Shown here in pieces: positions 1 through 10,160 of a stretch of 64,000 bases of DNA (its first letter is position 1; every line of letters starts with the position of its first letter). Source of the stretch: Catenovulum agarivorans YM01 (GTDB lineage Bacteria > Pseudomonadota > Gammaproteobacteria > Enterobacterales > Alteromonadaceae). The stretch spans positions 229,918-293,917 of the forward strand of contig NZ_JH767522.1 of NCBI RefSeq assembly GCF_000281085.1, given 5' to 3'. Made by a program: the position numbers and the translations under genes. The notes under the pieces were generated by a model, which saw nothing but the letters and a program-made list of their open reading frames with translations, did no database searches and had not been told where the DNA came from.

Positions 1-1370
1 GGATACTGTGAAGTTTGCTGCTGTGATATTACCCAAGGCAATCGCATCTGTTTCATCTACATCAACTGAGCCAGTGCCAGCATTAACCGCTAAGCTATTT
101 AAGCTGTGGGTTGCATTATCTAGGTCGATATTGCCGTTGGCGACTGATGTGTCTAAGTCGGTTGCACCTGTCACTGTTAATGCGCCTGCATCAGTAATGG
201 ATGAGGCTGCACTAACGGTTAAGCTCGACATTGAACCTGCATTTAAGGTTAATGCACCCACTGTATCGACTGTCACTGCACCTGCATTATCTACTTGCAG
301 TGTTAATGCGTCGGTTTCGGCTACATCTAATGTACCTGTACCAGCATCCACCATTAAGGTGCCGATTGAATGGGTATTGTTATTTAAGTCAACGTTACCA
401 TTGTTGGCTGAGGTGTCGATATCTGCTGTGCTAGTGATACTTAACACACCTGCATCTGTGACTGAATCTGCATCTGTCACTGTTAAGTTGGCCATTGAAC
501 CTGCGTTTAAGGTTAATGCACCGACTGAATCGACTGTTACATCACCCGCACCATCTACTTGTAAGGTTAGTGCGTCTGTTTCATCTATATCTACATTACC
601 TGTGCCTGAATCGACCACTAAGGTATTTAGGCTATGGGTATTGGTATTTAACGTAATTGCACCATTACCTGCTGAGGTGTCTATATCTGTTGTGCCTGAT
701 ACAGTTAAGGTACCTGAATCAGAGACTTCACCGCCTGCAGTTATGGTTAATGCTGATGTAGTCGTATCACCTAAATCAAGTGCGTCTGTTTCATCTATAT
801 CAATTGCACCTGTTCCTGCATCTGCTGTGAAGGTATTTAGGTTATGTGTGAAGGTATCTAATACTATTGCACCATTGGCGGTTGAGGTGTCTAAATCGGT
901 TGTACCTGTAACGGTTAACGCGCCAGCATCTGTAATTGATGTAGCATCAGCCACTGTCAGGTTCGCCATTGAACCTGCATTTAAGGTTAATGCGCCGACT
1001 GAATCTACCGTCACGTCACCCGCACCATCTACTTGCAATGTGAGTGCATCTGCTTCGTCTATATCGACCGCACCTGTACCTGCATCTACCACTAAGGTTG
1101 CTAGGCTGTGGGTGTTGGTATTTAACGTGATATCTGCATTACCCGCTGAGGTATCAATATCTGTTGTACCCGATACAGTTAAGGTACCAGAGTCAGATAC
1201 CGCACCGCCTGCAGTTACTGTTAATGCTGACGCTGTGATATTGCCTAGGTCTAGTGCATCTGTTTCATCCACCATTACTGTGCCTGTACCTGCTGCGACA
1301 GTAAACACATTTAAGCTTTGCGTATTATTGCTTAAATCAACATTGCCATTGGCTGTTGAGGTATCAATAT
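1..1370 (-). repeat. 1686-bp higher-order repeat unit, partial second copy
   Basis: This is the second copy of the adhesin repeat period, cut by the window edge. It aligns to 1687-3056 at a constant offset of 1686 with scattered substitutions and no insertion or deletion in the stretches compared. More copies probably follow beyond position 1. By eye, the first 120 bases differ at about 8 positions between copies, and many of these changes are at third codon positions. Confidence 0.88.
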
Positions 1371-4300
1371 CTGTTGTACCTGTTACTGTTAGTGCACCTG
1401 CATCTGTCACGGATGCCGCTGCGCTAACTGTTAAGTTGCTCATTGAACCTGTATTTAAGGTTAGTGCACCAACTGAATCGATTGTTACATCACCTGCGCT
1501 ATCAACTTGTAGGGTTAATGCATCTGTTTCGTCTATATCAACTGCACCTGTACCTGATTCAACAATTAAGGTGTTTAAGCTATGAGTGTTGGTGTTTAAC
1601 GTGATAGCTGAGTTATTCGAGGCTGTGTCTATATCTGTGGTGCCTGATACGGTTAATGTGCCTGTATCTGATACCGCACCGCCTGCTGATACTGTGAAGT
1701 TTGCTGCTGTGATATTGCCCAAGGCAATTGCATCTGTTTCATCAACATCAACTGAGCCTGTTCCTGCATTTACCGCTAAGCTATTTAAGCTGTGGGTTGC
1801 ATTATCTAGGTCGATATTGCCGTTAGCGACTGATGTATCTAAGTCGGTTGCACCTGTCACTGTTAAGGCACCTGCATCAGTAATGGATGAGGCCGCACTA
1901 ACGGTTAAGCTCGACATTGAACCTGCATTTAAGGTTAATGCACCCACTGTATCTACCGTCACATCACCTGCATTATCTACTTGTAAAGTTAATGCATCGG
2001 TTTCGGCGACATCTAATGTACCTGTACCAGCATCCACCATTAAGGTGCCGATTGAATGAGTATTGTTATTTAAGTCAACGTTACCATTGGCTAATGAGGT
2101 GTCTATATCAGCTGTGCTAGTGATACTTAATACACCTGCATCTGTGACTGAATCAGCATCTGTTATTGTTAAGTTGCTCATTGAGCCTGCGTTTAAGGTC
2201 AAATCACCGACTGAATCTACAGTGACATCACCCGCACCATCTACTTGTAAGGTTAGTGCGTCTGTTTCGTCTATATCTACATTACCTGTGCCTGAATCTA
2301 CCACTAAGGTATTTAGGCTATGGGTATTAGTATTTAACGTAATTGCGCCATTGCCCGCTGAGGTGTCTATATCTGTTGTACCTGATACGGTTAAGGTACC
2401 TGAGTCAGAGACTGCACCGCCTGCAGTTATCGTTAATGCTGATGTAGTCGTATCACCTAAATCAAGTGCGCCTGTTTCATCTATATCTATTGCACCTGTG
2501 CCTGCATCTGCTGTGAAGGTATTTAGGTTATGTGTGAAGGTGTCTAATACTATTGCGCCGTTAGCGGTTGAGGTGTCTAAATCGGTTGTACCTGTAACGG
2601 TTAACGCGCCAGCATCTGTAATTGATGTAGCATCAGTCACTGTCAGGTTCGCCATTGAACCTGCATTTAGGGTTAATGCACCAACTGAATCAACTGTCAC
2701 ATCACCTGCGCCATCTACTTGGAGTGTGAGTGCATCTGTTTCGTCTATATCGACCGCACCAGTGCCTGCATCGACTATTAAGGTTGCTAGGCTGTGGGTA
2801 TTGGTATTTAACGTGATATCTGCATTACCCGCTGAGGTATCAATATCTGTTGTACCCGATACGGTTAATGTACCAGAGTCAGATACCGCACCGCCTGCAG
2901 TTACTGTTAATGCTGACGCTGTGATATTGCCTAGGTCTAGTGCATCTGTTTCATCCACCATCACTGTGCCTGTGCCAGCAGCGACAGTAAACACATTTAA
3001 GCTTTGCGTATTATTGCTTAAATCGACATTACCATTGGCTGCCGAGCTATCGATGTCAGTTGTGCCAGTAACTGTGATCACACCTGCATCTGTTACTGTG
3101 CCATTAGCAGATAAAGTTAAATTAGCTGCAGACGTTGTACCTAAAGTGGTATTGGTTGTATTGGTCAGGGTTAAATTGCCGGAAACGTCTGAGGTTACAG
3201 TGCCAGAAATGAGGTTATTACCAGATAAATCAGCATTACCTGTAGTTGTTACATCTAAAGCAACTGCAGTAACAACAGCAGAGCCAGCGTTGCTAATGCT
3301 CGCGGCGTCAATATCTAAGTCATCACCTGAAACTGTGCCGACGTTTAAGGCGTTGGCAATTGATACCGCGCCTGCAGATAAAATATCAACACCTTGATGC
3401 GTCGTTGTGGTGGCTAAATCAGCACCATCAATAGTGACGGCCCCTCCACTTGATTTACCAAAAGTGATGACACCAGTGCCAGCTTGTAATAAATCTAACT
3501 CACCTTGGCTAATACTGACATCACCAGCACCATTGCCTAAACCGATAGTATGGCTGTCAGATAAACCACGGATATCCATATCGTTATTGTTGGATGTAAC
3601 ATTCGCATTTAACGCTAAGCCACCTGTGCCAGCTTCAATTAAAATATCACCAGTTGAGTCTGTATTGCTGTCAGAAGTGACGGCAGCCAAACTAACTGTA
3701 TCACCTTGTAAAGTAACATGATCTGTCGCGGTTAATGCACCTGCTACTGTTAACGAGCCTGAAGCGGATAAAGTTAAATCGCCAGAGGTCACTGTGATTG
3801 CGTCAGCCCCTGTATTTAAATCTGTAGCATTTTGAACATCTAAACCCGTGACAGTTAATACATCATCTCCACCACCAACAGCATTAGTGAAACTTATGGT
3901 GTTAGTATTTGCGTCTATGGTGATAGCAACACCATCCGATAAACTATTGAAAGTTGCGCCACCCGAGGTATTTACATCAATATCAGCCGCAGCAGTTAAT
4001 GCAATTTCACCTGAGCTTGCTTGAATAGAGGTGCTATCGTTAGAGCTAATACCACCAGCCGTAGATGTAATAGCAACAGCTGTGGTGTTGGCACTTGTAG
4101 TAACTATATTGTTGAGCGCAATTGCATCATCTTCAGTTACACTAATGTCGCCAGAGCCAGCATTAATAGCGGCAGAATCAACCGCTGTAATTAAGGTAGC
4201 ACCTGTTGATGAGGTCACGGTTAAATCAGCACCAGAAACTTTTGCTGTAGTGGTGACTGAGTTATCTGACGTGCTTATGCTGACATCACCTGTACTGGTT

Positions 4301-6627
4301 AATGCAGCATCAATAGTGACTGCACCTGTGGTTGTGCTGATGCTAGTGTCATTACCAGCTGTGATGGTTTGATTAGTATCCACAGCGCCATCTGCAGTAA
4401 TAGTTAAATCGTTACCCGCACTTAAAGCACCGTCAGTGGTAACTGTGCCATCAGAATTGACTATGATGTCACCAGAACTCGAAGTGATAGAGCCTAATGC
4501 CGACACAGCAAAATTGCCGGTCGCATTAATATTTGTATCCCCAGTCGTGACAACTGCAGCGTTAACATCTGCCGTACCAGCAGCATCTGCATCTATGCTA
4601 TTTGCGGTAACGGCCGAGCCAATCGTTAGATTGCCTGAATTAATATCTAAATTAACATTTGAATTACTGATAGCGGAATTGATTGTCACAGCACCAGTAT
4701 TGCTGTCGTCGCCTATTTTAACGGTTTGACTAGCGGTGCCTGCGGTTAAATTGGTGACACTGGTTGCATCTAAATTTAGTGTACCAACGGCTGTACCCAA
4801 ATCTATTGCGGCGTTGTCCGTTACTGTATCTAGCGTAACTGTGCCGGTAGAAACTGCTGCATTTAAATCAACATTGTCTGCGGTAATATTTAACGTGCCC
4901 GAAGCACCAGAAACAGCGCCGTTAACTGTTACCACACCTGTAGTATCGGCTGTGGTTAAGCTTAAACTAGCACTGCTCGCAACCGCGACTGCATTACCCA
5001 AGGTAATATCATCACCGGCGTTTTTAGTGGAAATAGCCGTTGTGCCATTGATGTTTGACACACCAACAACTAAATCGCCTTCATTGCTAATAGTTAAACT
5101 ACCAGCTTGAGTCATATTTAAGTTGTTAACGTCGGTATCAAAACTACCTGAATTAGTTGTACCAGTAATGACTAAGGTATCAGCGGTAAAATCACTTGCC
5201 AAAGTGCCTTCCCCGGTAATAGTACCAGTGGCATTAATAGTTAAAGTTTGACCAGACACATCAATAGTGTCCGCAATGGTTAAGTCATTTGCCTTTATGG
5301 TTAAATTAGCAGCATTGGCGACGCTTGGATCTAAATCATCCACATCTACGCCGGTAAAATCTAATGAAATTTCTTGGCCTGCTGCTTTGTTTAAAGTAAC
5401 TGTGCCCGTTTGGGTTAAGGTTGAGGTTGCGCCACTCGCTTCACTAATTTGAATATCACCAGATGAAGTAACATCACCTAAATTTAAATCACCATCTACC
5501 GTGAAGTATAAATTGCCAACTTTGGTGCCAGAGGTGGTTAAAGTACCACCAGAAGAATTGATTTCAATTGCATTGCCGCTGGTGCCAATTTCCAAATTGT
5601 TGCTTGCTGTGTCATCAGCAGTAATGGTAATAGTCCCATCAGTGATTAAATTAGCATCGTCCGAGAAGCTGGTATTTTGACCAGTTTGTGAGCCAGTCGT
5701 GGCTGTAATAGGGTTATTAATCTTAACCAAGCCACCAGACAACGACTGCAAACTAGTTAAACTAATACTCGAACCTTCGACTTGACCAATTTCTAAAGTT
5801 CCAGCAGATTGATTTACATTAACCGTACCCGTTGCATCTATGTAAATAACACCCGCTTTTACCGACTCAATATCAACATTACCACCGGCACTGATTGATA
5901 TCTCACCGTCTGCAGCAATTGCACCTGCAGAGCCATCTACATTGCCATCCGCAGTAATGGTTAGATAGTTTGCACCTAAGGTGTCTGTACCTGTACCTGA
6001 GTTACTGATAATCACATCATTTTCAGAAACTATATTGAGCTTTTTATCATCATTAACCGTTGCTCGAATCGAGTTAATAGTTATATCGGCGTTATTGCCA
6101 CTATCGGTTAGGGTTAATCCAAAATCAGCTGCACCTTCGCTATAGCCAGACAAGCTCGAAACATCTTTGGTTGAGATCATCAAGTTGCTATTCAGTGCAC
6201 CTGTATTGTTAAAATTAGACCCAACCGTCACACCATTTGGATTAACAAAAATAAGTGTTTCAACATTGCTGGTGTTAACCGAGCCATCCATTAAACTCGC
6301 GTCATTACCTGTCACTCGGTTTAAAAATACCGAATCAGCCGTCCCAGTAAAATTAAGCGTTTCGTCGCTGGCTAAACCTAAAGTTTCCCAATCTATGATA
6401 GTATTTTGCGTATTTGCAGTAATATTAGCTGTTGTGGAACCATCACCAACACCAGTAATAGTTGCACCACCATCACTATTGACTGCACTATCGTTTAGTG
6501 ACGATGTAGTCGCAGCAACAGCTTGGGATGCCCATAAAGCAGTTGAAACAGCAATAGCGATTGAAGATTTAGCAAGAGGTTGAGCGAGTGTATTTTTGAC
6601 TTGAGTACGGTTATTAGTATTTTTCAT
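1..6627 (-). CDS. Giant FHA-like adhesin (TPS domain), 5' part only
   Basis: An uninterrupted minus-strand frame starts at the ATG at 6627 and runs off the window, giving at least 2209 codons. Residues 1-39 look like a signal peptide ending in SQAVAA. About residues 40-160 match a two-partner-secretion/filamentous haemagglutinin N-terminal domain, with TIIDW near 76-80, VFLNRVTGN near 100-108 and the NPNG motif at 129-132. The rest is beta-helix-like, rich in T, D, G, A, N and V and nearly free of Cys. Family knowledge: such proteins cross the outer membrane through a TpsB/FhaC partner and act as adhesins. No partner gene is visible, and upstream lies divergent polB. An AAGGA sequence about ten bases before the ATG supports the start. 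The C-terminal half of the visible part is a tandem array. The true length and the function of the C-terminus cannot be seen. Confidence in family is high; in adhesin function, moderate. Confidence 0.88.
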   Translation of the reverse strand, partial: MKNTNNRTQVKNTLAQPLAKSSIAIAVSTALWASQAVAATTSSLNDSAVNSDGGATITGVGDGSTTANITANTQNTIIDWETLGLASDETLNFTGTADSVFLNRVTGNDASLMDGSVNTSNVETLIFVNPNGVTVGSNFNNTGALNSNLMISTKDVSSLSGYSEGAADFGLTLTDSGNNADITINSIRATVNDDKKLNIVSENDVIISNSGTGTDTLGANYLTITADGNVDGSAGAIAADGEISISAGGNVDIESVKAGVIYIDATGTVNVNQSAGTLEIGQVEGSSISLTSLQSLSGGLVKINNPITATTGSQTGQNTSFSDDANLITDGTITITADDTASNNLEIGTSGNAIEINSSGGTLTTSGTKVGNLYFTVDGDLNLGDVTSSGDIQISEASGATSTLTQTGTVTLNKAAGQEISLDFTGVDVDDLDPSVANAANLTIKANDLTIADTIDVSGQTLTINATGTITGEGTLASDFTADTLVITGTTNSGSFDTDVNNLNMTQAGSLTISNEGDLVVGVSNINGTTAISTKNAGDDITLGNAVAVASSASLSLTTADTTGVVTVNGAVSGASGTLNITADNVDLNAAVSTGTVTLDTVTDNAAIDLGTAVGTLNLDATSVTNLTAGTASQTVKIGDDSNTGAVTINSAISNSNVNLDINSGNLTIGSAVTANSIDADAAGTADVNAAVVTTGDTNINATGNFAVSALGSITSSSGDIIVNSDGTVTTDGALSAGNDLTITADGAVDTNQTITAGNDTSISTTTGAVTIDAALTSTGDVSISTSDNSVTTTAKVSGADLTVTSSTGATLITAVDSAAINAGSGDISVTEDDAIALNNIVTTSANTTAVAITSTAGGISSNDSTSIQASSGEIALTAAADIDVNTSGGATFNSLSDGVAITIDANTNTISFTNAVGGGDDVLTVTGLDVQNATDLNTGADAITVTSGDLTLSASGSLTVAGALTATDHVTLQGDTVSLAAVTSDSNTDSTGDILIEAGTGGLALNANVTSNNNDMDIRGLSDSHTIGLGNGAGDVSISQGELDLLQAGTGVITFGKSSGGAVTIDGADLATTTTHQGVDILSAGAVSIANALNVGTVSGDDLDIDAASISNAGSAVVTAVALDVTTTGNADLSGNNLISGTVTSDVSGNLTLTNTTNTTLGTTSAANLTLSANGTVTDAGVITVTGTTDIDSSAANGNVDLSNNTQSLNVFTVAAGTGTVMVDETDALDLGNITASALTVTAGGAVSDSGTLTVSGTTDIDTSAGNADITLNTNTHSLATLIVDAGTGAVDIDETDALTLQVDGAGDVTVDSVGALTLNAGSMANLTVTDATSITDAGALTVTGTTDLDTSTANGAIVLDTFTHNLNTFTADAGTGAIDIDETGALDLGDTTTSALTITAGGAVSDSGTLTVSGTTDIDTSAGNGAITLNTNTHSLNTLVVDSGTGNVDIDETDALTLQVDGAGDVTVDSVGDLTLNAGSMSNLTITDADSVTDAGVLSITSTADIDTSLANGNVDLNNNTHSIGTLMVDAGTGTLDVAETDALTLQVDNAGDVTVDTVGALTLNAGSMSSLTVSAASSITDAGALTVTGATDLDTSVANGNIDLDNATHSLNSLAVNAGTGSVDVDETDAIALGNITAANFTVSAGGAVSDTGTLTVSGTTDIDTASNNSAITLNTNTHSLNTLIVESGTGAVDIDETDALTLQVDSAGDVTIDSVGALTLNTGSMSNLTVSAAASVTDAGALTVTGTTDIDTSTANGNVDLSNNTQSLNVFTVAAGTGTVMVDETDALDLGNITASALTVTAGGAVSDSGTLTVSGTTDIDTSAGNADITLNTNTHSLATLVVDAGTGAVDIDEADALTLQVDGAGDVTVDSVGALTLNAGSMANLTVADATSITDAGALTVTGTTDLDTSTANGAIVLDTFTHNLNTFTADAGTGAIDIDETDALDLGDTTTSALTITAGGEVSDSGTLTVSGTTDIDTSAGNGAITLNTNTHSLNTLVVDSGTGNVDIDETDALTLQVDGAGDVTVDSVGALTLNAGSMANLTVTDADSVTDAGVLSITSTADIDTSANNGNVDLNNNTHSIGTLMVDAGTGTLDVAETDALTLQVDNAGAVTVDTVGALTLNAGSMSSLTVSAASSITDAGALTVTGATDLDTSVANGNIDLDNATHSLNSLAVNAGTGSVDVDETDAIALGNITAANFTVS
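1371..3056 (-). repeat. 1686-bp higher-order repeat unit, complete copy
   Basis: This is one full period of the adhesin repeat array. Recurring module boundaries (codons for the ETDAL signature) fall in the window at 44, 308, 572, 782, 1046, 1256, 1520 and 1730. The spacings are 264, 264, 210, 264, 210, 264 and 210 bases, which sum to exactly 1686. The unit is therefore 562 residues made of four 88-residue and three 70-residue modules. The match to the neighbouring copy is indel-free and fades between about 3056 and 3100. Module type 88 begins TDALTLQVD; type 70 begins TDALDLG. Confidence 0.9.
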
Positions 6628-6783
6628 CTTTTGGATCCTTGGTCTGGCCAAATATGTTTTTAATCTCAGCGGACGGATGACTGATCAATAAAAGAGCTTA
6701 GTACACAAGTACAATAAATCAACAAAACGATTACAAATAAATCAAAGATTGTTTATTAATTAACAAAGACTTGCCGAACCAAG

Positions 6784-9165
6784 ATGTCTAAAAAACAACC
6801 AATTAATGATTTTACCCAAGCGTACATATTGAGCAAAACCAGCTTTGATAGGCAAGGACAAGGCATTATTGAACTTTGGTTAAAAACCAAAACCAATGTT
6901 GTTTGTATTCACTACACAGAGCAAAAAAATTTATTTTTTATTGAGCAAGAGTCATTAGACCAGGTTCAACAGCTACTCAATACACAAAAAATAGCATTTG
7001 AATATAAACAACTTGAACATAAAAACTTTCAACACAAATCTGTTAGCTTATTACAATTTAACAACCTAGCCGCCGGGCAAAAAGCCAGCCGTTTATTAAC
7101 TAAAAACAACATAGTCTGTTTTGAAGATGATATTAGGTTACATGATAGGTATTTAATGCCGCGCAATCTAAAAGGTGCAGTTAATATTGCAGCAAGCGGT
7201 TTGCAGCATAAACATTTGTACAAAGACATCCCGCTCTGTGCCAACGAACAAATAGACATTAAACTCAGTTGCTGCTCATTAGATATTGAATGCAGTGAAT
7301 ACGGTGAGCTTTACTCAGTAGCTTTGCACATGCCGCCTGTTGAGATAGTCATTATGGTTGGCCCACAAGCAAACGACACAAATGAGCTCGACATCATTTG
7401 GGTAGCAAACGAAGCTGAATTATTACAGCAACTGATAAAACAAATTAATTTGCTCGACCCTGACATCATAATTGGCTGGAATGTGATTAACTTTGATTTT
7501 AGGTTGCTGCTAAAACGTGCGGAAAAATACCGCATCAAACTCACCTTTGGCCGCAATCATTCAGAGATGCGCTGGCGCAATCATCCAACTGAAAAAAACC
7601 AGGGTTATGTAACTATTGCTGGCCGTATGGTGATTGATGGTATAGACGCTTTAAAAACCGCCACCTATCAATATGAAAGTTTTAGCCTTGAATATGTTGC
7701 ACAAAAACTTTTAGGTAAAGGGAAACTCACCCATGATGTTGACAACCGCATGGCGCAAATTAACTATGATTTTGAGCACAATAAAGTCGCGCTAGCAAAA
7801 TACAATTTACAAGATACCAAACTGGTCACTGAAATATTTGAGCACACCAAACTCATCGACTTTTTAATGTTGCGCAGCCAACTTACCGGATTAGATTTAG
7901 ACCGAGTGGGCGGTTCAGTCGCTGCATTCACTAATGTGTATTTGCCCAAACTACACAAAGCAGGTTATGTCGCACCTAATTTGCCAATGGGCGGTGGCTT
8001 AGCCAGCCCAGGTGGATATGTAATGGACTCCAAACCTGGCTTGTATTCCAACGTGTTAGTACTCGATTTTAAAAGCCTGTATCCATCCATCATTCGTACA
8101 TTTAAGATTGATCCACTTGGGTTAATTGAAGGATTGCAAAATCCAGACGATGCAATAGAAGGTTTTAAAGGTGCCAAGTTTTCGCGCGATAAACATTTTT
8201 TGCCCGATATCATCACTCAGCTGTGGGCACAGCGAGACCAAGCCAAACAACAAAAAGATCAAGCGCGCTCACAAGCAATAAAAATACTGATGAATTCATT
8301 TTATGGTGTGCTAGGCTCTGGTGGCTGTCGTTTTTACGATACCCGCTTAGCCAGCTCAATTACCATGCGCGGCCACCAAATAATGCAACAAACTGCCAAG
8401 TGGATTGAAGAGCAAGGTTATTCAGTTATTTATGGTGATACCGACTCTACTTTTGTCTGGTTAGAACAAATAAACGATAGCGAGCAAGCACGTGAAGTTG
8501 GCCTGCAGCTGCAAGAACTAATCAATCAAAAATGGCAAACTTGGACCCAAGATACATATCAACTCGATTGCCATTTAGAAATTGAATTTGAAACCCTATT
8601 TAGTCGTTTTTTAATGCCAACCATTCGCGGCTCTGAAGCCGGCAGTAAAAAACGTTACGCAGGTGTGATTGCACAAGCAGATACCACAGAACCTAAGCTG
8701 GTTTTTAAAGGATTAGAAACCGTGCGCAGCGACTGGACAGATTTAGCCCGTGAATTCCAACAACAGCTGTATCTACTGGTGTTTACTGAAAAAGAGCCAA
8801 GCGAATATGTGCAAACTTTTGTTCAACAAACTTTAGCTGGTGAGCGGGATAGCCAGTTGGTCTATCGCAAACGTTTACGCAGAAATCTAGCTGACTATCA
8901 AAAAAACATTCCACCACAAGTGCGTGCCGCGCGTTTAGCCGATGAAGAAAACCAAAAACGCGGTAAAAGCCCGCAGTATCAAAATAAAGGCTGGATCAGA
9001 TATGTATTAACCACAGCTGGACCACAACCAGTTGAATATCAATTTAATCCTATTGACTACCAACACTATATCGAAAAACAAATTAAACCTATCGCCGATG
9101 GCATTTTGCCCTTTGTAGGTTTGAGTTTTGACAAAATCAGTTCACAGCAATTAAGTTTGTTTTAA
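6784..9165 (+). CDS. polB: DNA polymerase II (family B, 3'-5' exonuclease)
   Basis: This is a 793-residue family B DNA polymerase, close to the length of E. coli Pol II (783). Its known role is DNA-damage-associated synthesis and replication restart with proofreading. The exonuclease motifs are visible: Exo I with D167 and E169 (LDIEC), Exo II around NVINFDFRLLL, and Exo III around YNLQDTKLV. Polymerase motif A has D428 (DFKSLYPS), motif B is KILMNSFYG (500-508), and motif C is YGDTDS with D552 and D554. KKRYAG follows further on. All catalytic residues are present, so the enzyme should be active. It is divergent from the adhesin gene across 156 bases. E. coli polB is SOS-regulated, but no clear LexA box was seen here. 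An imperfect inverted repeat at about 9195-9226 may end transcription. Confidence 0.96.
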   Translation: MSKKQPINDFTQAYILSKTSFDRQGQGIIELWLKTKTNVVCIHYTEQKNLFFIEQESLDQVQQLLNTQKIAFEYKQLEHKNFQHKSVSLLQFNNLAAGQKASRLLTKNNIVCFEDDIRLHDRYLMPRNLKGAVNIAASGLQHKHLYKDIPLCANEQIDIKLSCCSLDIECSEYGELYSVALHMPPVEIVIMVGPQANDTNELDIIWVANEAELLQQLIKQINLLDPDIIIGWNVINFDFRLLLKRAEKYRIKLTFGRNHSEMRWRNHPTEKNQGYVTIAGRMVIDGIDALKTATYQYESFSLEYVAQKLLGKGKLTHDVDNRMAQINYDFEHNKVALAKYNLQDTKLVTEIFEHTKLIDFLMLRSQLTGLDLDRVGGSVAAFTNVYLPKLHKAGYVAPNLPMGGGLASPGGYVMDSKPGLYSNVLVLDFKSLYPSIIRTFKIDPLGLIEGLQNPDDAIEGFKGAKFSRDKHFLPDIITQLWAQRDQAKQQKDQARSQAIKILMNSFYGVLGSGGCRFYDTRLASSITMRGHQIMQQTAKWIEEQGYSVIYGDTDSTFVWLEQINDSEQAREVGLQLQELINQKWQTWTQDTYQLDCHLEIEFETLFSRFLMPTIRGSEAGSKKRYAGVIAQADTTEPKLVFKGLETVRSDWTDLAREFQQQLYLLVFTEKEPSEYVQTFVQQTLAGERDSQLVYRKRLRRNLADYQKNIPPQVRAARLADEENQKRGKSPQYQNKGWIRYVLTTAGPQPVEYQFNPIDYQHYIEKQIKPIADGILPFVGLSFDKISSQQLSLF

Positions 9166-9266
9166 TCCAGCCCTATGTTGTATAAATAAACAAGTTTAGA
9201 ACCGTTTTTTATTTTGCAGTTCTAAAGCTATACTAAAATAAATTTAATAACATGCTGGATGCATAA

Positions 9267-10160
9267 ATGTATATAAAAACATTAACTTATCTGATTGGTG
9301 TTGTATCCGTTACCATAATCTCACTACCTAGCTTCGCGGGTGCATTAAAAAGCAAAATCAGCTACCAATATTCGCACAATAACAATGTAATGAATGCCTA
9401 TAAACAATCAGAGCAGTTAGGTGACCAACAACACAGTTTAAGCGCCAGTACTAGTTATGCATGGCAAATATCGCAGGGCAAAAAACTCAATTTATCAGCA
9501 GAAATCAGTCGAAATCAGCAACAAAAATATTCTATGTTGGACAATACCCAAGTTGAGTTGGGTTTGTGGTATGGCTGGCAAAATAACTTTTCTTACTTAG
9601 CGCCATTTTATATCGCCAGTGTAAAACTGAGTAAAATTAACAGTGAGAGTTACGCACGCGACGCCAATAAAATTGATTTGACCTTCGTCTGGAACAAACG
9701 AGTAACAGATTTAACTCAAATTAGGGCTGGTTTATCGCACAGTTACCAAGATGCTAAAAACAAAGTTTTTGAGCAAAATATTAGCCAATCATTTGCTCAA
9801 TTAGAGTACCAATTAACCAATAGTTGGCAGTTACATAGCCGCTTTAATTACGCGATTGGAGAATTAATTGGCAGTAAATCAACCGCTTATTGTAAAGACG
9901 GAGAAGAAGTTTCAGCGGCAGATTACCAAGGGGACTATAATTACCAATGGTACGACTACCACATAAATCAAAATTTATGTGGCCACTGGTATAGTTACAA
10001 TTACGACGGTCGCTATTATGCAGGACAACTAACAGCTCAGTACCAGCGAAACGCCCACAAACTTTCAGCTAAATTTAAACGTTATTGGGTTCATGCTGAT
10101 AACTCAAACACTTCGTATCAAAAAAACGAAGTGTCGTTAAGTTACACATATAAATTTTAA
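9267..10160 (+). CDS. Outer-membrane beta-barrel protein, unknown function
   Basis: This 297-residue protein begins with a signal peptide (hydrophobic stretch about residues 5-22, cleavage near SFAGA). It consists of alternating, aromatic-rich, amphipathic strands and ends in SYTYKF, the terminal aromatic typical of proteins inserted by the Bam complex. There are only two cysteines, about 40 residues apart and flanking a tyrosine-rich insert (about 208-235). It resembles the surface lipoprotein assembly modifier/DUF560-like barrels in general character, but I do not recognise a specific family. It converges with the PepSY-like gene: the two stop codons overlap by four bases (10157-10160). A 9-bp inverted repeat lies inside its 3' coding end. 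Confidence 0.75.
   Translation: MYIKTLTYLIGVVSVTIISLPSFAGALKSKISYQYSHNNNVMNAYKQSEQLGDQQHSLSASTSYAWQISQGKKLNLSAEISRNQQQKYSMLDNTQVELGLWYGWQNNFSYLAPFYIASVKLSKINSESYARDANKIDLTFVWNKRVTDLTQIRAGLSHSYQDAKNKVFEQNISQSFAQLEYQLTNSWQLHSRFNYAIGELIGSKSTAYCKDGEEVSAADYQGDYNYQWYDYHINQNLCGHWYSYNYDGRYYAGQLTAQYQRNAHKLSAKFKRYWVHADNSNTSYQKNEVSLSYTYKF
10108..10134. terminator. Inverted repeat in 3' coding end of convergent pair
   Basis: ACACTTCGT (10108-10116) and ACGAAGTGT (10126-10134) form a perfect 9-bp stem with a 9-base A-rich loop. It sits inside the end of the barrel protein gene and about 25 bases past the stop of the opposing gene. It could terminate minus-strand transcription, but there is no long U tract on either strand, so the role is uncertain. 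Confidence 0.4.

Noticed and set aside
1-3100. Tandem repeats as a possible CRISPR array
   Set aside because: The repeats are 210 and 264 bases of coding DNA with gradual divergence, not short identical repeats with unique spacers.
8-6583. Many long plus-strand open frames, up to 525 codons, across the first 6.6 kb
   Set aside because: They are antisense shadows of the minus-strand adhesin gene. The minus frame gives a signal peptide, a TPS domain and regular modules, and the plus-strand products have no domain or ribosome sites.
6628-6783. Possible LexA box in the polB/adhesin divergent region
   Set aside because: No sequence close to CTGT-N8-ACAG was found. The region is simply AT-rich.
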